This document shows positions 20,501-32,030 of a stretch of 64,000 nt of DNA, one piece after another; the first letter of the stretch is position 1, and each line of letters starts with the position of its first letter. The notes beneath the pieces are model-generated. The model saw nothing but the letters and a program-made list of their open reading frames with translations. It did not search any database and was not told where the DNA came from. The stretch covers positions 94,627,731 to 94,691,730 of the forward strand of contig JAAALK010000080.1 in the NCBI GenBank assembly GCA_019279435.1, written 5' to 3'. The DNA is from Zizania palustris (lineage: Eukaryota; Streptophyta; Magnoliopsida; Poales; Poaceae). Position numbers and translations under genes: made by a program.

Positions 20501-23054
20501 TGAGGCTGGAGAACCAAGCTGCATCTCCGGTCATGTGGCGCGAACAACCGGAGTCCATGATCCACGTGCCCTCCAAGCCTCGATCTGTCGCCTACACATG
20601 ATATGAACGTCTCGATCGCTCAGTGCTGGGGTGAGTAAAATAATGACGAGGCATCCAGCACTGAGTGACACGAGTAGTAGGCACAGTAAAAGTAGATGGT
20701 CTACGCACATAATAATCAGAATGATGCAAAGTGCGAGGTCTACATACATGCTGTGAAAGAACAACATGTCGAGGTCTCCTACTCTGACGAGGTACAAATC
20801 TGCTAGCCCGAGGTCTACCACCATATGGAACATGGTGAAGACTTTGAGGAGCAAAACCTCTCCGAGAAGCACGAGGAGCCTCAAAAGCAGGACGATAGTA
20901 AAACTCAGACTCATACATACCTAAAGATGGGTAATGCATGTCCTGGTAACTCATCGCCTGTGCGCGTCGCTCATCCTTGATGCGACGAAAACAGAACCCA
21001 ACCAAATGACCCGCCCGCTGACAATAGGAACAATGAAACACACTCCTAGGGGCACTCTCATGGGTTACAGGAGCAACTCTCACAGGCTCCTTGGGTTTCT
21101 TCTGTGTGGTTTTCTTGGGAGGATTTTTCTTGACAGGAGGAGTGGTTTTCTTTGGTGGATGGGTAGGCTTTTTGGCTGGTGGGGTGTCTAACAGAGCTCT
21201 CTCTTTCTCTAGGGTGGTGGGAGAGGTAAAAACAGTTTTGGTCTTACTGTCTGAAGGTATCCTCTCAAAACCCAAACCTAGAGCTACCCCGGCTCTGTCA
21301 GCACACAACTTGGTCTTGGCCAAGAGCAAATCCATTCTACCCTTTCCCTCAGTGCATTTGTTAACCACAGAAAGAAGGTATTCATTTTCGGACATGAGGT
21401 TCTCAGCTCGCTCTCTAACAGTGCCTAGCTGGTCCTTAAGGGTAATGCAAGTGTCACAAACAGGTTGCACATCCTTAGAACTACCGGCCCTCTCCAATCT
21501 AGCCTCCAAATCATGAACATGCTTATCACGTAAATTAATGCTATCGCGTAATAAAGAGCAGTTCATGCAATCAATAACATCATGAGGTCTAGAATCCACC
21601 TCCAAAAGCTGCTTCTGTGCAGTCTCAAGCTCAGAAAGAGTTTGAGCATGAACAGAACGCAACTGAGCAAGCTCACTCATGACAACAGAACAGGACTCAC
21701 ATTCAGCATCATCAAACTTAGACTTAAGCATGGCATATTCAGTAGAAATATTTTCTAGCCTAAGTCTAAGGTCTTTTCTATCTCTAGCGGCTTGCACAAG
21801 TAATCTATCCTGACCTAGCACTACTTCATTCAGCTCATCTAATTTAATTAGAAGCTGGTCAGATGATAGGTTTACCTCAGATGAGTCAAGCTCATCGCCG
21901 CTGTGATCGTTGTCGGCCATGAAGCAAAGGTCGGTGAAGTCACGTCCCTTCTTGTCCTTCTTGTCCTCCTTCCTTGGGGACTCCTCCTCCTCAGAGCTCG
22001 ACTCCTCAGTTGAGGAAGTGTCGATGTCGCTGAGAGCAGCAACAAAGGCTCTGGAAGCGGCCTTGGCTACTTTCTTAGCCATTTTGCCGCGCTTGCCCTT
22101 CACAAAGGGCTTCCTCTCCTTTTTGTGGTATTTGGGGCGCTCACTCTCATCTCTCTTCTTGACCTTGGGGCAATTGGCCTTAATGTGAGAGGTGTCGCCA
22201 CATTCATAGCAGCCACTAAAACCACTTCTCCGCTGATCCCGTCTCTCATGATGAAAGCGGGTGAACCTCCGGGCAATGAGAGCAAGCTCATCATCAGCTA
22301 GAGTGTCCACCTACTCCTTTGTTACGGAGACCAGGGAGGACAAAGCAAAACCATCTGCAAGAACACAAGTGCCTGATGTGTTTGGTTCTGCAGTGGTGCC
22401 ACGGCTAGTGCTAGAAACCAATGCCAATGGCTGTGGCAAAGAGCTTCTGTGCACTGCAAGAGATGCCTTGGCAATCTCTGTGGACTTCAGCTTGCTAAAG
22501 AGTTCATCACAGGTTAGAGTGTCATAGCCTGTGGACTCCTCAATGCTGGATATCTTCACCTCCCATATGCTACGGTCAAGAGCATAGAGAAGCTTGATAG
22601 CCCTATCGTGATCACTGTAAGCAAGCGTCCCGTTGGATCGCAAGTTACTCACTATCGCGTCAAAACGAGAAAACATGGCATCTACAGATTCACCAGGTGC
22701 CTGCACAAACAGCTGATACTGTTGATTGTAGGTGCTTTGGCGCCTGGCCTTAATCTGAGCAGAGCCCTCATGAAAGACAGTGAGTGTTGTCCAAATCTCC
22801 CTAGCAGTCCTAAGGTGCTGCACCCTATCAAACTCACTCCGACTCAGACCAATGAACAGTATGTTCCTTGCCTTCGAGTTGGCAATGTACTGATCTTTTT
22901 CGGTTTGAGTGGTGCGGGTATCAGGGATGGAGTATTGTGAGTCCACAATCTCCCAAATTGCATTTCCTTGGCTTAACAAGTAAGCCTCCATGCGCACCTT
23001 CCAGTATGCAAAATCTGTCCCATCGAACAGAGGAATTTTACTGCCTCTATCCAT
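17502..23054 (-). pseudogene. gag-pol: E4 gag-pol: one continuous copia frame with four nonsense codons
   Basis: From the ATG at 23054 to the TGA at 17502-17504 there is a single frame of about 1,850 codons. Gag has a UBN2-like region (LFDGTDFAYWKVRMEAYL), a CCHC knuckle (CYECGDTSHIKANCPK, near 22195-22150), acidic and coiled parts, and a second CxxC/H/C-type motif (CSYCQRAGHLVGFC). The protease has MDSGCSRHMTG near 20550. Integrase follows (HMDTVGP, SDNGTEF, QNGVVERKNRT), then RT (FAPVARLEAIRILLAF, IYVDDIIFGG) and RNase H (DADFAGCRIDRKSTSGTC). In-frame stops are TAG 22311-22313, TAG 20592-20594, TAG 20169-20171 (where relatives have Trp) and TAA 19902-19904. The C-terminus is about 30 residues shorter than in E7, and its stop codon is the first three bases of the LTR. 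Confidence 0.93.
17505..17516 (-). other. E4 polypurine tract
   Basis: CAAGGGGGAGAT on the minus strand directly adjoins the 3' LTR. The same tract precedes the E7 LTRs (41038-41048 and 49778-49788). Confidence 0.85.
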
Positions 23055-23105
23055 GTCGCCTAAAGATCACAAAACCGGTTAAGGTCAACTGGTGATCTTA
23101 ACCAA

Positions 23106-23117
23106 GCTCTGATACCA
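23106..23117 (-). other. E4 primer binding site (initiator tRNA-Met)
   Basis: TGGTATCAGAGC on the minus strand, two bases after the 5' LTR, matches the 3' end complement of plant initiator tRNA-Met, the usual copia primer. Confidence 0.92.
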
Positions 23118-23119
23118 AT

Positions 23120-25100
23120 TGTTGGACCGGAAACGGCGACCAGAGGGGGGGGTGAATGGGAGCTTTTAAAATTTCGGGCTAAAAACTAGCCTTCGGATTC
23201 AGTTCTGTCTTCTGCGGAACAGGCTTCGAACACTACCTTCGAAGGTCTGGTTCGGAGGTACTTCGACACCTTCGAACACAGGCTTCGGAGTAGCAAAAGT
23301 TCGAAGCCAAGAAGACTTCGCTCCACTAACAACCCTCGAAAATCTACTCTGCTAAGTCAGTGCAGGCACCGCACACGAGGTGCTTCGAGCAGACTTCACA
23401 CTTCACCCTTCGCAGGAGTGGACAGCCCTCTGAGGACTTCGACCAAGTACTTGGCAGCAGCAACTGGTGCTAAGCTTCGTACACGAAGGTCTACACGCAC
23501 ACAAACAGACTACACTAGGGGCTTCGACACAAGAAGCAAAACGGGAAATAATCAGGGCTTCGCTAGTAAGCAGCGAGGTCAGGCCTCCTGTTACACAGAG
23601 CGAAAGCACACTGACAAAACTCACCTCAAACGAAAAACAACCTTCGCCACAACAGGCTTCGGTGCACTACTACAGGCGAGGTATGCAACGCGAGCTCAAG
23701 CAAAAGCACAGGAAAAAGGGCTTCACCGCTTGAACAAGGAACACAGAAAAATGAACTCTCTGGATGTATTGCAATCGAAGTATGTGGCTACAGGAGCTCA
23801 ACAGTAAATGCTCAAAGTGTTAAATGTTACCTACCGAGCCCCCATATTTATAGCCCACAGTTCACCCAAAGGAATTGACTACACTACCCCTAGGATTTAC
23901 ATTCATTTTGTCTCTACAGAACTAAGGGTACAAAAGGTAGTCCACCTTTATTTTGGAGGCTTCTCTGTTAGCTGCAGAGGGGACAGTGTCAGCCTTTTTC
24001 AGAACAGACAGTGTCAGCCTTTACAGTGTTGACTTCTGGAACCTCCCTTCGCACCGGAGGGTGCAGTAGCTTCGGCGAGAAGCCTGCAGCCTGTTGGCCT
24101 TCGCTCCGCCGAAGAAGTCCTTCGATACAGTGACGGTTTTAAGCCGAAGCCGTCAAAGCTCTTGGGCCTTCGCACCACCACCTCCGGAGTGGATCACCAC
24201 GGCTTCGCAGCTACTCCCAGCTCGAACACCGTCCATCCGTGTACCGAAGCCATGCATGGCCGAAGCACCTCAAGTCAACTTCACTCCGAAGCCCCACCTT
24301 CGGAGTACCACCCTTCGAAGTCCCTCCTTCGTCCAAGGCCTCCGCATGAAGCATTCCATGAGCACTTCGTCGCAGTGTCTCACTCCGAGCACACTCCTCG
24401 ACGAGCCTCACCCGGACCATGCCTTCGATGCGCCTCGACTTCTGAGACCTTCGTCGGCCACCTTCGAGTGTCTCCCTCCGGAGCACACTTCGAACACCTT
24501 GCCTCCGTAGAGGACTTGTTCCACCAACTCCGAAGTCACTCCTTTCGGAGTACCTTCGAATTGCCTCACCTCCGAGGACTTTGTCTCGGAGCACCTTCAG
24601 TCGGAGCCACGCTCCGCACTCTCTGCCTTCACCTGGCACATCTCGACCCGAGGACCGACCTGGACCACCTTCGCAGCCACCGTGACGGAGCTCCCCGCTC
24701 CCCTGGCATCAAGCCTCCCGCTTGACCCAGGTTCACCTGGCTCGAACCTTGTCCGTCGCCTCCGGAGTCCCTGCGCACCACTGACAAGCAAACAAGTGTA
24801 TCCAGTACTCCGGAGACCTCTCCGGGTTAGCAACCTTCGGTACACACTCCGGTGTACCGCCCAAAGTACCGAAGCCTACGGTACGAACCCTGTCATTGTG
24901 TACTGTCGGACCCCTCCGACAGGTACACTCCGCTGCAACAGCTGCAGCAAGCAAACACCGAACACCCTTCGGTGAAACCACCTTTGAACACCCTTCGGAG
25001 GCACCACCTCCGAAGCCCCTTCGGAGGTACCCTTCGAACAGAGGGTAAAATCCTGTCAATCACTCATCACAAAACACTGAAACCAACCCTTGGTTTCTCA
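23120..25100 (-). repeat. E4 5' LTR (1981 bp)
   Basis: Nearly identical to the 3' LTR. Differences seen by eye include 16118-16122 against 23701-23706 (an A-run), one G less near 24462, and about a dozen single transitions. It ends directly at the CATGG target duplication. Confidence 0.95.
23845..23852 (-). promoter_or_regulatory. LTR TATA box (E4 5' LTR, likely promoter)
   Basis: CTATAAATATGG on the minus strand. As this is the 5' LTR, it would drive transcription of gag-pol toward lower coordinates. Confidence 0.6.
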
Positions 25101-28100
25101 CATGGCTTCAGCCCAAAAATGCCTAGGAGTCTTGTGCTCATCGAGCATCGTCCTGACCATCTTGACTAGCGTGCGGTTCTTTCGTTCCACAATGCCATTC
25201 TGTGGGGGAGTGTAAGGAGCAGAAAATTGATGATCAAGACCCTGATCACTATAGAAGCTGACTAACTGAGAGTTATTGAACTCAGAGCCGTTGTTAGAGC
25301 GAATCGCTCGCATCCGACCATTGTTCTCATTCTTCAGCTTCAAAATCAGGTCATGAACAAAATGAAAAGTCTCATCCTTAGACTCCAAGAAGAAAACCCA
25401 AGAAAATCGAGAAAAATTGTCAACAATCACAAGCGCCTGCCACTTCCCACCAACTGAGCGTACCCGAGCTGGACCAACAGTGTCCATGTGTAACAGCTCA
25501 CCCGGATACAAAGTCATCACCTGAGTCACAGGTGAGTGAGAAGTGGCAACCATTTTCCCGTGACGACAGGGATGGCAACTAGATCCTTCTCCATCTTAAG
25601 CTTGGGCAATCCTCGGATGAGGTCCATAGAGCTTAACCTGACTAGCAGATCAAAACTCAAATGGCCCAACCTCCTATGCCATTTCCAGAGTTCAAAGGAG
25701 GATCCAACAATCAAACATTGAGAAGGGCCAAAAGAACTAGAGAAGTCAATCTGAAAAACCTTACCAAAAGGTAAGATCTGGCAACGTTCTTCAAAGAGAA
25801 ATGGTCTGAGATGCGAATTGAGCCAATGCCATGTACCTTCCCTTGACCACTGTTCCCGAAGGTGATGTATTCCTTGGTGCTCGGGGGAGAGAGACTGAAG
25901 AACCATCTGCGATGTCCCATCATGTGGCGAGAGCATCCTGCGTCCATGATCCAAACGTCCTCTAGTCCCCGATCCTGCACAATCAGTGGTTGTAAGGAGG
26001 AGCAAATGGTCCGACACAAGGTTTAGTAAAAGAACTAAACCAGTGTCGAGCCATCTGCTCAAAAGACGGAAAGCAGAAATCATCATAAGAGTTTGGACCA
26101 AACGCGGCTCAAAACGCGGTCCTCGGTTCTGCCTAATGTCTCGGCCACGAGGTCTAGGACCGTATCCAAAACGGCCTGAGGCTCTGCTGGCTCTAACACA
26201 ACCATCTAGAGCACGGGCATGAAAGTCGTCTCCTCTACCACCACCTACATGACGTGGCCTGGCCTCCAGCCTCTACCCTCATCGAGGAACTCTCAGTCAA
26301 CCACCCTGTTGGTAGAACTGCTCCTGGCCATCACGAGCTCTCTCTGCTCTCTCAACCCGCTTCCTCCTAAAGCAAAACTCCACAAGATGCCATCTCTCTG
26401 ACAATACTCACAGTGGTAGGTGGGCTTCTTGGGATGTGGTTGATGCTTGGGGTTCTTGGGCTTGGTGGTGTTGGGTGTAGATTCTTTGGAGTGAGAGGGT
26501 CCAGAAAGAGAGTCTAGAGAAGTGCGAAGGTGTTTGGGCTTTGGAACCCAGATGGGCTTCTTGGGTGGAGCTTTAGGCTGTTCTTGGATCACTCCATCCT
26601 TGGACTGACTAGCCTAGAAAGACTCAGTGGAGTGAGTCTTGGGGTATCTCTGTTCAGGAGTGATTTTACTCCACTCCACTGCTCGGCTAATAGCACTCTC
26701 AAAATCAGCCTTGGTGTAGGTGTAGCCTACCCCAAACCCATCCTGCCTCTTAAACTGCTGGATCATCATGCCGAGCTGTGGCTCTCTGGCGCTCACCCAA
26801 CTCAGTATTTGACGGAGGTAAAAGTTCTCATTTTGAACATCATCTAGCTCCTCTCTCAAAGAAGCTAGTACCTCTACCTGAGACAAGCAGGTCTCACACT
26901 CTCTATCAACCTGGACAGACTTCTCGGCTTTAAGCTTGATCAACTCCAATATAAGAGACAAGCAGTTCTCACAGACAGTGGGTGGAACTGACAGTGTCTC
27001 AAGCTCTAGCCTAGTCTACTCCAGCTCATCTCTAACTCTCTCCAAATCACCCTATTGTTCATCACCCTTGGCTTTCAGCTTAGCTAAACTAGCTAGATGA
27101 GATGGGAAATCAACACAGGGCATGACGACAATGGCATGAGCATCTTTCAGCTCCAGCTGAGCACTTTCAAGCTCAGTGGCCAAAGCGTCCCTCTCATCAA
27201 CTCTTTTGTGTACCTGGACTTCAGAGTCGTCAGGTCACGCAACAACACCTCACACTTTGGGCATTCACTGCTATCACCTAAGCAAGGGGAAGAAGATAGA
27301 CTCTCAATTCTGCCGTTGGCCACGGCAAGCTCACTCTCAAGTTCATCTATCCTCTTCTTAGCCCCTCTAAGCAGTTTTCCCGATATTTCAACTCTTGATG
27401 ATTGCTTTCAAGTAATCAACAATTTCACGTTCGTAAGAGGATACCTTCTCATTTTCGTCGTCGTCGGAGTCATCGGAGGAGCCCTTTTCTTCCTTATCCC
27501 CAAGAGCCATTGAGAAGAAGCTCTTGCGGGATCTTCGGCATTGATGTGAGCGGCTCTTCGGCCTGTCACCGAAGGCCATGAAGCAGAGGCCCACCGGATC
27601 GTCCTTGGCCTTCCCCTTCCTGATGACAATCTCCTCATCGCTTGAGCTCGATGAAGAGGAAGAAGATGTGGACCGCTTGGAGTAGCTCTTCTCCATCTCG
27701 GTGAAGAAGGCCTTGTCGTGCTTCTTGTTCTCACGCCGGTAGTCCTTCAGGCCTTTCTGAAGAATCTGGTCTTTGGCTTGGCCTTGGTGAAGGAGGAGCT
27801 GTCGTGCTTGCCGGAGTCATAGAAGCCACCATCGGTACCCTTCTTGTGACCATTGGGCTTGGGGCAGTCGGCGATAAAGCAACCTGGATCACCACACTCA
27901 AAGCATCCGGTCTTTGTGCCGTGTCTTTTGAACATTCTCTTGTCATAACACAACGCACCCAGTTGTTAAAAGACACATGTCATCATCTCCTAACGACTCG
28001 AGCTGGTCCTCAGTGATAGACATCAAAGAGAACCCAGCACAGCTCACAGAGGAGGGTCAGTAGAAGGTGTAGCAAGGGCCAGGGTCTTTGATCCAGAGCC

Positions 28101-28733
28101 AGTGAGATTTGATCTCAACTGGGTATCAACCTCAGTGGCCTTCAGCTTGTTAAACAACTCAGAAATTGTCAAGGTATCATAAGATGTGCTCTCAATGATC
28201 GAGGATTCCTTGATCTCCTAGATCTTAGGGTCCAAGGTATGGAGAACCATGAGCGCCTGCTCATGATCTGAGACTAACTGAACACCCTCAGCCTTGTTGG
28301 ACCGAAGCTTGTTTATGATCGATTGAAAACGACCAAACAATGCTTCAACAGATTCACCCGGCTTCTGTGTGAAATTCTCATATTCGCGCCGGTAGGTCTG
28401 ATAGAGCCGAGCCTTGACCTGGGCTATTCCCTCATGGTGTGCCTGGAGGGTAGCCCAGATCTCTCTAGCAGCTGTGAGACGGCTCACTCGCTCAAATTCA
28501 GTGGGACCTAAGCCAGAAAATAGAATGTTGACCGCTTTGTTGTTGTTCTGATGCTGGGCGATAATATCAGGAGAATTACGCTCAGCAACAGGTAACACTG
28601 TGAAAGTAGCGTGAACACAAATGTCCCAGATATTCGAGCTTTGGCTCATGAGATAGGCTCGCATGCGAGTCTTACAATAATTATAGCCATAAGCTTCCAA
28701 GGACGGGACCTTTCCAGGAGACGTCATGATCAC
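25101..28733 (-). pseudogene. gag-pol: E3 copia gag, protease and integrase start (broken)
   Basis: The gag ATG is at 28733 (MIMTSPGKVPSLEAY) with a UBN2-like region. A stop at 28218-28220 replaces the Trp seen in E7 (DPKIWEI). Further pieces are a knuckle region (CFECGDPGCFIADCP, 27953-27747), a Ser/Asp-rich part (27696-27388), a coiled part (26961-26614), a protease with MDAGCSRHMMG (26019-25711, Ala in place of Ser in the DSG triad) and integrase (25553-25106, HMDTVGPARV and RSNNGSEF, where Asn replaces the second catalytic Asp). Frames change repeatedly. The reading resumes at 15521 after E4. Confidence 0.87.
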
Positions 28734-28778
28734 TATTGGGGTTTAGAACCGGTTAAGGTATGGAAAAACCCTAACCAG

Positions 28779-28790
28779 GCTCTGATACCA
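28779..28790 (-). other. E3 primer binding site (initiator tRNA-Met)
   Basis: TGGTATCAGAGC, followed by CTGG, on the minus strand, two bases from the LTR. This is the same copia primer site as in E4 and E7. Confidence 0.9.
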
Positions 28791-28792
28791 CT

Positions 28793-30917
28793 TGTAGGAC
28801 CGAAAGTAGTGACCAAAGGGGGTGAATGGGCGCCTAAAAAATTCTTTCGAATCAATGGCCTGCTCCCAACACCCAACGCACCTCAACAGACTAAGCAGGG
28901 AAAAGTAGACAGATCAACAAGACCTAAAATGATCTAGCCTAAAAATGACCGGTGTCCTAATTGACAAGACACCAACATAGTGCTTATAGGCAGATTAATA
29001 AAGCATTTAAAACATGATCGAATCAGGCTTCACAGATATTCATCATCATAGAGGTTTAATTTTTGTGCACGTAAAACGAGGAGTCTTACTATTCAAAGTT
29101 GTCGAAGTTCGTGCAGTATATATATAGCGAAGTGTGAGGCTACCGAAGCCTACTTTGAGATACACAGTTTGGAGATTGGGAGCCTCGCAAGGACTTCGAA
29201 TCCTGACTGTCCAAAATGCACCCTTCGAAACAAGAATCTCCGAAAGGATCCGTCGAAGCACGTACTGCGAAGTTGACTGGCTGAAGTACTAAATTCGGAG
29301 TACTACTTTGCAAGCTTCGAAGCACAACCGAAATCGAGGCTTAAAACAGTGCGAAGCCTAGCAGCACACTTCGCAAAAGAAAAACCTCGTGAACTCAGAT
29401 GAAGTTTTTTACTTCGAAGGTAAAAATAGCGAAATATCTTCAACTCAAACAACGCTTCGCTTTCAGAGCGAGAGGGCTTCGAAGTCTGTCATATGACCTT
29501 CGCCTGGACAGCAGCACTTCGCAAGAAATACTTCGAACTCTGTAGCGAAACAGCTGAATAAAAAATCCACAAGCTATCAGAGCTAGTTGTGGACTCTATG
29601 ACCTGTGTACAGCATGCCTGCTCCCAATCAAATCAATACAGAACAAGCTTAGGCAAAAATGTAACAGGCTACCACATAGGCCATTAAAACCGAGCTGCCA
29701 AGAAATGCTTCACGCAGAGACTTCTGCAGTAAAACAGTAGCAACAGATTTCCTGAGATAGAAAACTGAACCCACAAATGAGATGATTGCTTGGCACGCAG
29801 AAAGCTGTGTTGCAAAAATTAATGGCCAAAACAAAACGTGAATCCAGAAACCAGTCTCAGGAAGAACAGTGCACATGCGTGGAACAATACTGCAGCTCTA
29901 CAAAAAAGGCCCTAGAGGCTATCAAGTCAGATTTTGATGGAAATAGTACAACAGTACTACTGCGGCAAAGAAGCTGTTTCTAGCCTGTAGACTAGCCTAT
30001 AACATAGCGAATCATGCTGCCATAAACAAGGTGATTAACTCCGCAGGAAGTAAAATAACTCTGTAAATCAGTAATAAAAACAATGATATCCACGAAGAGA
30101 AAGTTTCTGCGGCGAACTCAGAAAGCAGAAGCAACCAGAAACGCACAAACCAAGGCAATCAAAACCTGGGAGACAGAGCGCAGATTTGGTTTTCTCACGA
30201 TGAACAGGAATGTCATTCGCAAGAACCGATGACGGTGGAGAGGGACAAAACGCCAGGAGATGAACACCAAAAGTGACCCATCTATTAACTCATTAAAGTA
30301 ATTTCAGGAAAGGGTAACCCTAACCCTAGGGATTGGGGCCCTATTTATAGGCAGCCCAATAGCCTAGGAAAATTCCAAAAGACCCTTAGGGTTTTTACAG
30401 ACGCTGAAATAAAAAGGAAAAGATGAAACTGCCCTTAGGATATTTTTACAGACTCGACTGACTGACTATGGGCCTAAGGACAAAATAGTAAACTCCTATT
30501 TACAAATGACTTATCCGGAAGTGGAGCTTTCGTAGCGACTATAGCTTCGCCCCAGAACGGTCCGATCCGAGATCAGCGGTCGTCAGTTTTGCACCGAAAC
30601 TGACAAAGTGTCCACTGACTTTGCACCAGGTACCTGGATTGGGCCAGCCCGGCAATCGCTCGCCGCCCGTGTACCTGAGTCAATCCTGGTCAACAGCCGA
30701 GTGGATCCTCTGCTGCTCCTAGCCCATGTACCCGGATTGGGCCAGCCCGACTTCGCGGCCCCTCTGCCCGACAGTTGCTCGCTGCCCGTGTACCCGAGTC
30801 ACACATGGCCCAGATGCAGCAGGTCCTCTCCTCTCTTCATGTCCTCTTTCACTTCCGTTGATAATGACTCATCACATCTGGAGCCATGAGGCCCACGCTC
30901 TTCATCATGGCTCCTCA
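28793..30917 (-). repeat. E3 5' LTR (2125 bp)
   Basis: On the plus strand it starts TGTAGGACCGAAAGTAG and ends CATGGCTCCTCA. Both ends resemble the E7 LTR, but the middle differs, with TTCGAAG-rich words around 29100-29540. No gene is seen. Confidence 0.82.
30342..30349 (-). promoter_or_regulatory. LTR TATA box (E3)
   Basis: CTATAAATAGGGCC on the minus strand, similar in setting to the E7 LTRs. Confidence 0.55.
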
Positions 30918-30985
30918 GTTGTTCCGTCTCCAACAATAGCAACCCGAGCTTGCTCCTCTCCGCCCAGCCATCCATGCACCGGCAC

Positions 30986-31958
30986 CAGTATCTCAACTCT
31001 TAGAGTTTCTGCGTGTCCGACCTCCCATATTCTCCAGCACAACCAATCCGATTGAGGCAGGAGACTGGCTTTGGACCATCGGCAAGAAGTTGGACCTTCT
31101 GCCCTGTTCCGAGTAGGAGCAAGTGGCATTTGCCGCTCACTAGCTCCAAGGACCCGCCGTGGAGTGGTGGGACAATTTCCGCGAGACTCAGCCCGAGGGC
31201 CATGAAATTTCATGGGCTGCGTTCACCACCGCTTTCCAGACGCCCACGTTCCGGATGGCGTGGTAGCCCAGAAACAGCAGGAATTCCGAGATCTGCATCA
31301 AGGGAGCAGAACCGTTACGGAGTACCTGCACGAATTCAACCGGTTGGCCCAATATGCAGCGAAGGAAGTGCGCACGGACGCAGCCCATCAAGCCAAGTTT
31401 CTTCGGGTACTGAAGGACGAGCTCTCCCTTCAATTGGTCTCCGGGGACTTTGCCAACTTCCAAAAGTTGGTAAATAAAGCTATCATCCAAGAGACTGAAC
31501 AAAACAAGGTGGACCAGAAAAAGAGATGAATGATCACCTACTGCCATCAGCAAGGAATGGTGCAAAAGCCACGCTCGTTGATTTCGCCTCAAGCCCCAAC
31601 CCCTGTCGAGCCACGGACCACCCTTGGAGGGCCAACCTCAGGCATCCCACCCCAAGCACCACCAATCGGAAGAGCTCCAGTGCAAGCTACCGGATACAAG
31701 AGGGACAGGAATGGCAACCCAATAATATGCTTTAACTGTCGCCAAGTGGATCACTTCTCCAACATGTGCCCCTACCCCAAGCAGGCGTCATCCTCCGTTC
31801 CAAGCCCGGTGGGACGTACTCAAGTTCATCACATCTCCGCTCAAGAGGTCCAAGGTATGTCAGAAGACCTGATCAATATGACCCCAAACAACCTAGTTCT
31901 GGAGAACACTTTGCCTATTTCTGAAGCAACACCTTCTCCTAATCCGGAGCACCAGTAG
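30986..31958 (+). pseudogene. gag: E6 gypsy gag (degenerate), with CCHC-like knuckle
   Basis: The retrotransposon gag fold is readable across frames: a start like FLRVRPPIFSS near 31008, GPAVEWWDNF near 31150, then FRDLHQGSRTVTEYLHEFNRL (open 31212-31529) and a nucleic-acid-binding knuckle CFNCRQVDHFSNMCP near 31730-31775 (open to 31958). In-frame stops and at least one frameshift (about 31255) break it. The pattern is that of Del/Tekay chromovirus gag. After the stop at 31956-31958 only about 70 bases precede the LTR. Confidence 0.75.
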
Positions 31959-32030
31959 AACCCCGTCCCTTAGTTTCCCGAGGTTCGCTTCGAATCTCGA
32001 GGATGAGATTCTTTGTAAGCGGGATAGGAT

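Larger units (their letters stand above)
15522..25100 (-). mobile_element. E4: complete Sirevirus-like Ty1/copia element (9.58 kb)
   Basis: Two nearly identical LTRs (15522-17504 and 23120-25100) bound a gag-pol interior. A perfect 5-bp target duplication, CATGG, flanks it at 15517-15521 and 25101-25105. The minus-strand PBS is complementary to initiator tRNA-Met and a polypurine tract adjoins the 3' LTR. About 15 differences over 1.98 kb can be counted by eye between the LTRs, nearly all transitions or single-base indels, so the insertion is recent. It entered the integrase region of E3. Long LTRs and a large gag fit the Sirevirus (Maximus/SIRE) lineage. Confidence 0.95.
13426..30917 (-). 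mobile_element. E3: Sirevirus-like Ty1/copia element, split by E4 and cut by E2
   Basis: On the minus strand the order is 5' LTR (30917-28793), PBS, gag, protease, integrase, RT, then E2 at 13425. E4 (15522-25100) sits in the integrase region between two CATGG copies. Copia order is clear because integrase precedes reverse transcriptase. The 3' end and 3' LTR should lie left of the window. The five bases after the 5' LTR are GTTGT (30918-30922). The coding region closely resembles that of E7. Confidence 0.87.

Noticed and set aside
23055..23105. A separate gene start upstream of E4 gag
   Set aside because: The 50 bases are only the leader between PBS and gag ATG.
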